Shown here piece after piece: positions 18,801 to 20,459 of a stretch of DNA of 20,459 nucleotides; the stretch's first letter is position 1, and each line of letters begins with the position of its first letter. The notes beneath the pieces were generated by a model. That model worked only from the letters and a program-made list of their open reading frames with translations, searched no databases and had not been told where the DNA came from. The stretch covers positions 1-20,459 of the forward strand of contig JAOXYB010001236.1 of NCBI GenBank assembly GCA_028565635.1. The letters run 5' to 3'. Source of the stretch: Phoronis ovalis. Taxonomy: Eukaryota; Phoronida; Phoronidae. A program made the position numbers and the translations under genes.

Positions 18801-20362
18801 TTGCTACAAGTCTTTCTGTATTTTTTATTATTATTTAAATTTTTTTAAATTATTTTGGCTAGTTTGATGTACTTTTGTTGCAAATAAAACTATTATCTGC
18901 AAAAAATGTCTTTACTCATGATCACTATCCAATATATGGCACTATCAAATACGCCTAGGGGATGGTGATTTGATAGTACCATATATATATTGGTTAGTGA
19001 AATGTACTAAAAAAAAATTTTGGGTGAAATTTTGTATTTATCAACAGTCAAATATTATTTACTAAAATTAAATCCTCAAGGACTTGTAGCAAGTCTATAG
19101 TTTATCCTTTTTTCATGACAGTTTATTTGTTTCTGTTTCCATTATCTCGTTATCCTCCAGTACCCAGAACTGAAGTACACATTTTTGAAATCGGAATATG
19201 CACTTTTTTGTAATTTTTGCTTTGATATATTCTTAATTTTAAGATTGTTAAACGGTCTTGCTTTTAAAGGTATTTGTTATCGGCACTATAAAAAAATGTG
19301 TCAGCAATGGTTGAACGCATTTTGTCGCTCGGCAATCTCTGCGAAATAATTCCATCATCTAGACATTTTTCGGTGGCCTTCATTTTATGCCAAATTAAGC
19401 CTAATTGCAAATGAAAGCGTGATCTACACGTGGCCATCGCACGAAAAATACGGAACGCAAAAACACTAAGGACTTCTATCCCCAGACGAAACTAAAATAC
19501 CCCTGTTCTGATATGTATTTTTTTGTAGATTAACTTTTTATATTTTCAGCATTAAGGTGGCGGTTTTAGTAGCTAAGAGTAATTATTTAACTATTAAATA
19601 AGGCCGTATGTTCAAATGTAGGCCAACTTTTTAAACAGTTATATTATTGCATCTTTGTTGCTTCAAAGATATTAGAAATTACCTTGATAGCTTCAACTGT
19701 ATATAGGTGATCTAATATATGCTACTGTAGGTTTGTATATATGTTATTAATTTTCACACGCCGTTGAGTAAGTATACAGTGTGGCCCATAGAGGTTTTTC
19801 GTGGGTTAGCTTTATCAACAACTTTAACTCGACGGACTGTATAGGACATATCTCCGCTAAAAAATAAACACCTCAGCAATTAGCTATCATGTTATTGACT
19901 TTGGTTATAAAAAAATGTTTATATCACATATTGCTCTTTGAACTAGATGAAACAGTTTAGTGGAATGTTATTATCCAGAACACTTTGATACCAATAGTTT
20001 ACCCTCATGAATGTGTTTCTTAGGATGGTGTGCAGCAGCCTTTAATATTAACCGAAAGCTATAAGGAATTATAAACAACTGTTTTAAGGACTTCTGATGG
20101 TGTGCTGGGCGTGTACAATGATTTCTTAGTATCTATCCATATAATAACCAGTTGTAGCGCATTTCAGCATAATATAGGACTTACAAGTCTGAACTTGGCT
20201 TGGAACGGTTTTGGCGTGGAAGGGGCTTGGCACATGGGCAAAGCTCTGCAAGTTAATGAAACACTTAAAGAGCTGAATCTTGAATCCAACAGAATAACGT
20301 TCGAAGCATTTGGTTACTTAATTCGTGGACTTGTTAAGAATGAATCCTTGGATACATTAAAG
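3761..20362 (+). CDS. LRRC74-like leucine-rich repeat protein, eight exons, 3' end outside window
   Basis: Eight exons joined at GT/AG sites give one uninterrupted frame of 307 codons. Residues 1-26 are acidic (ESDSEDYASSE). Residues 57-72 carry a pre-repeat segment (YLRACKQCGVVPSRQF) that resembles the N-terminal part of animal LRRC74A/B proteins. Repeats start at residues 79, 107, 135, 163, 191, 219, 247, 275 and 303, always 28 apart without indels, with the ribonuclease-inhibitor pattern LxxLxLxxNxxxxxGxxxLxxxLxxN. Such repeats build a curved protein-binding scaffold; the partners of LRRC74 proteins are poorly known, so no function beyond binding is proposed. No NACHT, kinase or membrane segment is seen, so an NLR receptor is not supported by this part. 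An in-frame stop at 3755-3757 supports the ATG at 3761, though an upstream non-coding exon is possible. Intron 6 contains an antisense channel gene. Family call is from pattern recognition, not a search. Confidence 0.85.
3840..5273 (+). other. LRR-gene intron 1 (1434 bp)
   Basis: AT-rich intron with donor GTAATA and acceptor AAACAG. It holds a short TGCATGCATGCGTGTATATATA tract (near 4491) and otherwise nothing I can name. No exon-like segment with LRR signature is present. Confidence 0.6.
5274..5500 (+). CDS. LRRC74-like gene, exon 2 (pre-repeat segment and first LRR)
   Basis: The acceptor ...ATAAACAG ends at 5273 and the donor GTAAGT begins at 5501. The exon encodes residues 27-102: a low-complexity linker, the conserved YLRAC...GVVPS segment, then the first repeat starting SLKEISLRNC at residue 79. 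It leaves in phase 0. Homology in the segment just before the repeats is what points to LRRC74 rather than another RI-like LRR protein. Confidence 0.88.
5501..6180 (+). other. LRR-gene intron 2 (680 bp)
   Basis: Bounded by GTAAGT and TTTAAG. It contains the GC-rich island with the C run and short open frames on both strands that I take as chance. Confidence 0.7.
5836..6042. other. GC-rich island with a 15-base C run in intron 2
   Basis: About 200 bp with clearly more G and C than the surrounding AT-rich intron, ending in 15 consecutive C (6011-6025) followed by TACAGCCCCC. Composition changes sharply at both sides, which suggests inserted repeat DNA or a SINE-like fragment. I found no terminal repeats, tRNA-like boxes or meaningful coding frame that would classify it. 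Confidence 0.35.
6181..6288 (+). CDS. LRRC74-like gene, exon 3 (LRR 2)
   Basis: The acceptor TATTTAAG ends at 6180 and the donor GTAAGA starts at 6289. The 36 codons complete repeat 1 (SDLL), add repeat 2 with its core SLDLEGNGIG, and begin repeat 3 (IQEL). A second AG at 6197-6198 could also serve as acceptor, but using 6181 keeps the repeat length exactly 28, so I prefer it. Enters and leaves in phase 0. Confidence 0.87.
6577..6670 (+). CDS. LRRC74-like gene, exon 4 (LRR 3 to start of LRR 4)
   Basis: The acceptor TTTTGTAG ends at 6576 and the donor GTGAGT starts at 6671. It reads NLSENSLGFPGAK and then IKILKLS, the start of repeat 4. It leaves one base over (phase 1), which joins GT of exon 5 to give AGT (serine). 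Confidence 0.88.
6671..8012 (+). other. LRR-gene intron 4 (1342 bp)
   Basis: Bounded by GTGAGT and AAATTTAG; more than half of it is the 740-bp palindrome at 6929-7668. The remainder has no recognisable feature. The short intron 3 (6289-6576) also holds nothing of note. Confidence 0.7.
6929..7668. mobile_element. Long imperfect palindrome (foldback/MITE-like), about 740 bp, LRR-gene intron 4
   Basis: The left half matches the reverse complement of the right half along almost the whole length, centred near 7300. Paired examples: GCATTTAAGG (6929) with the complement of CCCCCTAAATGATGC (7654-7668); ATAAAAGTATA (7014 onward) with TATATACTTTTGTTAT (7563 onward); GTCTAAAATCCC (7145) with GGGTGTTAGAC (7407). 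TA dinucleotides flank both ends (6927-6928 and 7669-7670), as expected for a Tc1/mariner-type target duplication, but two bases prove little. No transposase frame is visible, so it would be non-autonomous. Confidence 0.65.
8013..8062 (+). CDS. LRRC74-like gene, exon 5 (50-nt exon, rest of LRR 4)
   Basis: This 50-nt exon lies between the acceptor CAAATTTAG (8012) and the donor GTAAGA (8063). Joined to exon 4 it gives SSNGFDENDAIYFGEILE, which finishes repeat 4 with the conserved asparagine at the right place. The length restores phase 0. A gene finder could easily miss so small an exon, and it falls inside a longer antisense open frame that I consider chance. Confidence 0.85.
8608..9079. mobile_element. 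Long imperfect palindrome (foldback/MITE-like), about 470 bp, LRR-gene intron 5
   Basis: Its ends are the inverted 11-mers CTCTGAGTAGG (8608-8618) and CCTACTCAGAG (9069-9079). Inside, GGTAGCCATT (8638) pairs with AATGGCAATGGCTC (9038), and AGCTACAAAAC (8763) pairs with GTTTTGTAGCT (8928), followed by matching GATTTTGACATTTTACTT and AAGTAAAATTTCAAAACC. The centre is near 8843. It has no coding potential and the target duplication is not clear. Confidence 0.65.
9052..9071. repeat. Perfect small palindrome with two AGGTCA half-sites
   Basis: AGGTCACAT and ATGTGACCT are perfect inverted copies separated by GG. Each begins or ends with AGGTCA/TGACCT, the canonical nuclear-receptor half-site, here inverted with 8 bases between. 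It lies near the right end of the 8608-9079 palindrome, whose left end lacks the matching hexamer, so it may be a chance by-product of that element. Confidence 0.4.
9408..9489 (+). CDS. LRRC74-like gene, exon 6 (LRR 5)
   Basis: The acceptor TACTATTTTAG ends at 9407 and the donor GTAAAT starts at 9490. It encodes KNTVLQELDLSHNAF and the second half of repeat 5, ending one base into codon 214. The donor opens the 8992-bp intron that holds the antisense Kv gene. The next in-register exon is at 18482, and the join keeps the 28-residue period exactly. Confidence 0.88.
10355..10838. mobile_element. Long imperfect palindrome (foldback/MITE-like), about 480 bp, LRR-gene intron 6
   Basis: The outer inverted ends share CTCGAGATACAAA (10379-10391) with TTTGTATCTCGAG (10805-10817), and weaker matching extends to TACTAATAA (10355) and TTATAGTA (10831). 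The core is the strongest: 10468-10543 pairs with 10560-10640, including GCACCTACAAA and TTTGTAGGTGC around a 16-base loop. It lies in the long intron on the downstream side of the Kv gene. Confidence 0.65.
10854..10895 (+). repeat. Two tandem copies of a 21-bp unit
   Basis: TAATCAGTAATGTTTATGAAA occurs twice in direct succession (10854-10874, 10875-10895) without mismatch, just to the right of the 10355-10838 palindrome. It makes an overlapping antisense open frame look repetitive, which argues against that frame being a gene. Confidence 0.85.
11541..11549 (+). promoter_or_regulatory. TATA box candidate
   Basis: TATATAAAG matches the TATAWAAR consensus fully and lies 111 bp upstream of a well-placed ATG at 11660. 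A start site about 30 bp downstream would give a leader of roughly 90 bases. In AT-rich DNA such matches occur by chance, so support comes only from the open frame behind it. Confidence 0.3.
11660..11815 (+). CDS. Small ORF or first exon of an unrecognised nested gene
   Basis: The ATG has A at -3 and G at +4, a strong eukaryotic context. It opens 51 codons: a His-His-Asp start, an acidic patch, then a basic cluster SRRKKG at residues 15-20 followed by LSRWAEWGQKFDD. The composition looks more protein-like than nearby chance frames and the segment is richer in G+C than its flanks. A weak donor GTAATT at 11759 would end a 33-codon exon in phase 0, which could join the phase-0 segment at 12534. 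I do not recognise the product. It lies on the host gene's strand inside intron 6, but its phase does not fit exon 7, so it is not an alternative first exon of the LRR gene by direct splicing. Confidence 0.28.
   Translation: MGHHDRIDMVGDDGSRRKKGLSRWAEWGQKFDDVIISLLLNCMNISTIDYG
12081..12260 (+). repeat. Diverged tandem duplication, period about 96 bp
   Basis: GAATACATAGATATTTGAG at 12094 is matched by AAATACATCGATATTTTTG at 12190, and the similarity continues through GTACAAT, GCAATTAGTA and the bases beyond. The copies differ by many substitutions and small indels, so the duplication is old. It lies between the two candidate exons of the small nested gene. Confidence 0.55.
12534..12632 (+). 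CDS. Candidate terminal exon of the small nested gene
   Basis: A good acceptor (TTTCTATTTCAAAATTTGCAG, ending at 12533) precedes 32 open codons and TAA at 12630-12632. Read in phase 0 it continues the frame from the possible donor at 11759 and gives a 65-residue product with a MMPQALLEMFDHYVPW stretch. No family is recognised. Supporting signs are the acceptor quality and matching phase; the donor it needs is weak. Confidence 0.22.
   Translation, partial: FKLTYTMMPQALLEMFDHYVPWSCSHVTSKKQ
12750..12885 (-). CDS. Possible alternative 3' exon of the Kv gene
   Basis: If the membrane exon is spliced at CAG|GTAGCA (donor G at 13205 on the minus strand), two bases are left over. A minus-strand CAG ending at 12886 opens a segment of 45 further codons, in exactly the matching phase, that ends at TAG (12750-12752). 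The segment is richer in G+C and CpG than its surroundings. Against it: the donor is poor at +4 to +6, the acceptor has a weak pyrimidine tract, and the opposite strand also has an acceptor and a 32-codon open frame here. Shaw-like C-termini are too variable to judge by eye. Confidence 0.22.
13203..14021 (-). CDS. Kv channel exon 2: S1-S6 and pore
   Basis: On the minus strand the acceptor is TATATTGTTTTGCAG. It encodes residues 146-417. S1 is about 146-165. The S1-S2 loop has two N-glycosylation sequons (N174-V-T, N182-R-T). S2 is about 204-225 with F214 and D217 at the charge-transfer-centre positions (D instead of the usual E). S3 carries the conserved D240. S4 is about 270-290, S5 306-326, the pore helix and filter 345-360, S6 366-390. 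The frame ends at TAG (13203-13205) 31 residues after the PIA motif. The same bases also form a donor-like CAG|GTAGCA, so this exon might be spliced onward. Confidence 0.9.
   Translation of the reverse strand, partial: LPALLYIIMCIMSITIVFLNGELRTPINNVTAAEFENRTFGINDKMKRYILTDSDQRLFFLWIACTCFFVFDLLTRFLLCRFKKEFIKSFFNIIDFLIVFIMLMPLIFDILKRTDYCYEDSYILFLISNCFNVLLLFRLLKYTVHYQGLKVLYLTVRSSWSEICLLMLFITIASVFFAFLIVASEAYSDVYFHNMIDGLWWSIITMTTVGYGDIYPVSTGGYFVGIACALTGMILTALPIAILSTKFNTYLNVAKQCQAREKWKGQYCSLNR
13203..17637 (-). CDS. Shaw (Kv3)-like voltage-gated K+ channel subunit, two exons, with degenerate voltage sensor
   Basis: Exons 17203-17637 and 13203-14021 join in phase 0 to 417 residues: a tetramerisation (T1/BTB) domain at about 4-100, six membrane segments at about 146-395 and a short C-terminus. 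The T1 zinc motif HX5CX20CC (H67, C73, C94, C95) marks a non-Shaker type, and LDNPLSSKAAK before S1 resembles Shaw/Kv3. The filter TMTTVGYGD (350-358) is intact, so K+ conduction is possible. In S4 only R283 and K286 (equivalents of R4 and K5) remain; the R1-R3 positions are N274, N277 and L280. The S6 PXP motif is PIA (384-386). The channel would sit in the plasma membrane as one of four subunits. An in-frame TAA at 17656-17658 supports the start. The gene lies wholly inside intron 6 of the LRR gene, antisense. A longer C-terminus through another exon is possible. Confidence 0.87.
14022..17202 (-). other. Intron of the Kv gene (3181 bp)
   Basis: It separates the T1 exon from the membrane exon, with the strong donor GTAAGT and acceptor TTTTGCAG on the minus strand. 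It is AT-rich. Inside I see a small direct duplication at 14889-14929 and several open frames below 95 codons on either strand without recognisable domains. No further channel exon is needed, because the T1-S1 join is complete as it stands. No transposase, RNA gene or long palindrome was seen by eye. Confidence 0.7.
14889..14929 (+). repeat. Short direct duplication inside the Kv intron
   Basis: ATAACATAGCTCACAT at 14889 is repeated as ATAACATAGCTCATAT at 14914, 25 bp later, with a partial CATCATAACATCATAAC repeat between them. Simple slippage is a sufficient explanation. Confidence 0.6.
17203..17637 (-). CDS. Kv channel exon 1: T1 tetramerisation domain
   Basis: It encodes residues 1-145, beginning MSDRITINVSGTRF, a typical Kv T1 start, followed by FFDRN (46-50), LDYYRHG (58-64) and DELDFWDI (79-86). 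The four zinc ligands H67, C73, C94 and C95 have the exact HX5CX20CC spacing. The start context is AAA before ATG with A at -3. On the minus strand the exon ends AAG|GTAAGT, an excellent donor; the frame would stay open another 25 codons into the intron without it. Confidence 0.9.
18482..18567 (+). CDS. LRRC74-like gene, exon 7 (LRR 6)
   Basis: The acceptor CTCTATTTGTAG ends at 18481 after a good pyrimidine tract, and the donor GTAAAT starts at 18568. Its first two bases complete a valine codon with the G left from exon 6. It then reads ENVHLKTLNLSWNHLRKDG. The LSWNHLR core is also typical of LRRC74 repeats known to me. It leaves in phase 0. Confidence 0.88.
18568..20167 (+). other. LRR-gene intron 7 (1600 bp)
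   Basis: Bounded by GTAAAT and CATTTCAG. It contains the palindrome 18786-19105. Around 19365-19450 is a G+C-richer patch in which TTTTTCGGTGGCC and GGCCATCGCACGAAAAA could form a weaker hairpin. No coding signal was seen. Confidence 0.65.
18786..19105. mobile_element. Long imperfect palindrome (foldback/MITE-like), about 320 bp, LRR-gene intron 7
   Basis: The outer arms contain AGACTTGCTACAAGTC (18797-18812) and GACTTGTAGCAAGTCT (19081-19096). The inner arms 18923-18950 (CACTATCCAATATATGGCAC...) and 18968-18999 pair almost fully around a 17-base loop. The outer 15-mer is itself nearly palindromic. The stretch between inner and outer arms pairs only loosely. No coding potential. Confidence 0.55.
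20168..20362 (+). CDS. LRRC74-like gene, exon 8 (LRR 7-8 and start of LRR 9)
   Basis: The acceptor GCATTTCAG ends at 20167 and the donor GTAAGT starts at 20363. The 65 codons finish repeat 6, encode repeats 7 (LTSLNLAWNGFG) and 8 (LKELNLESNRI), and begin repeat 9 (LDTLK). There is no stop, and the strong donor shows that the gene continues to the right of the window. Confidence 0.9.
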
Positions 20363-20459
20363 GTAAGTCACATAAAACTAGCTTTTTAGGAGAGTGTATT
20401 TTACAAAACCTGATACTACTTTTGATCATGTGGGGTTGAAATTTTATTAGTTGTGGAAT

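Noticed and set aside
1-20459. CRISPR arrays, bacterial operons, tRNA or rRNA genes
   Set aside because: None seen. The sequence is an intron-rich animal locus, and no cloverleaf or rRNA-like segment was recognised by eye.

Overview
The window looks like nuclear DNA of an invertebrate animal. It is about two-thirds A+T, its coding exons are short and separated by large non-coding introns, the splice sites are standard GT/AG, and the two recognisable genes belong to animal families. A lophotrochozoan such as a mollusc is my best guess, because those animals carry many divergent Shaw-type potassium channels. That guess is inference; no lineage-specific marker was seen.

Layout. Positions 1-3760 hold no confident gene, only a 40-bp-period duplication and possibly eroded coding DNA around 1080-2050. 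From 3761 to beyond the right edge runs a + strand leucine-rich-repeat gene of the LRRC74 type. Eight exons (3761-3839, 5274-5500, 6181-6288, 6577-6670, 8013-8062, 9408-9489, 18482-18567, 20168-20362) join in frame to 307 codons. They encode an acidic N-terminus, a short conserved pre-repeat segment and eight complete repeats of exactly 28 residues; the 3' end lies outside the window.

The 8992-bp sixth intron (9490-18481) holds a complete nested gene on the opposite strand: a two-exon Kv potassium channel subunit of Shaw (Kv3)-like type, 417 residues. Its T1 exon is 17203-17637 and its six-membrane-segment exon is 13203-14021. The T1 zinc site and the K+ filter are intact, but the first three S4 gating-charge positions are N, N and L, and the S6 PXP motif reads PIA. 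That combination resembles vertebrate electrically silent (modifier) Kv subunits. The same intron also has a candidate small + strand gene (TATA box 11541, ATG 11660, possible second exon 12534-12632).

Four large introns of the LRR gene (4, 5, 6 and 7) each contain one long imperfect palindrome: about 740, 470, 480 and 320 bp. These are foldback or MITE-like elements, and three of them share the 8-mer ACAAAGCT on one strand. Once transcribed they would form long hairpins in the pre-mRNA.

The LRR gene and the channel have no evident biochemical partnership. Their relation is positional: nested and antisense, so transcription of the host would run through the channel gene in the opposite direction. 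All splice junctions are read from the sequence alone, without transcript evidence.
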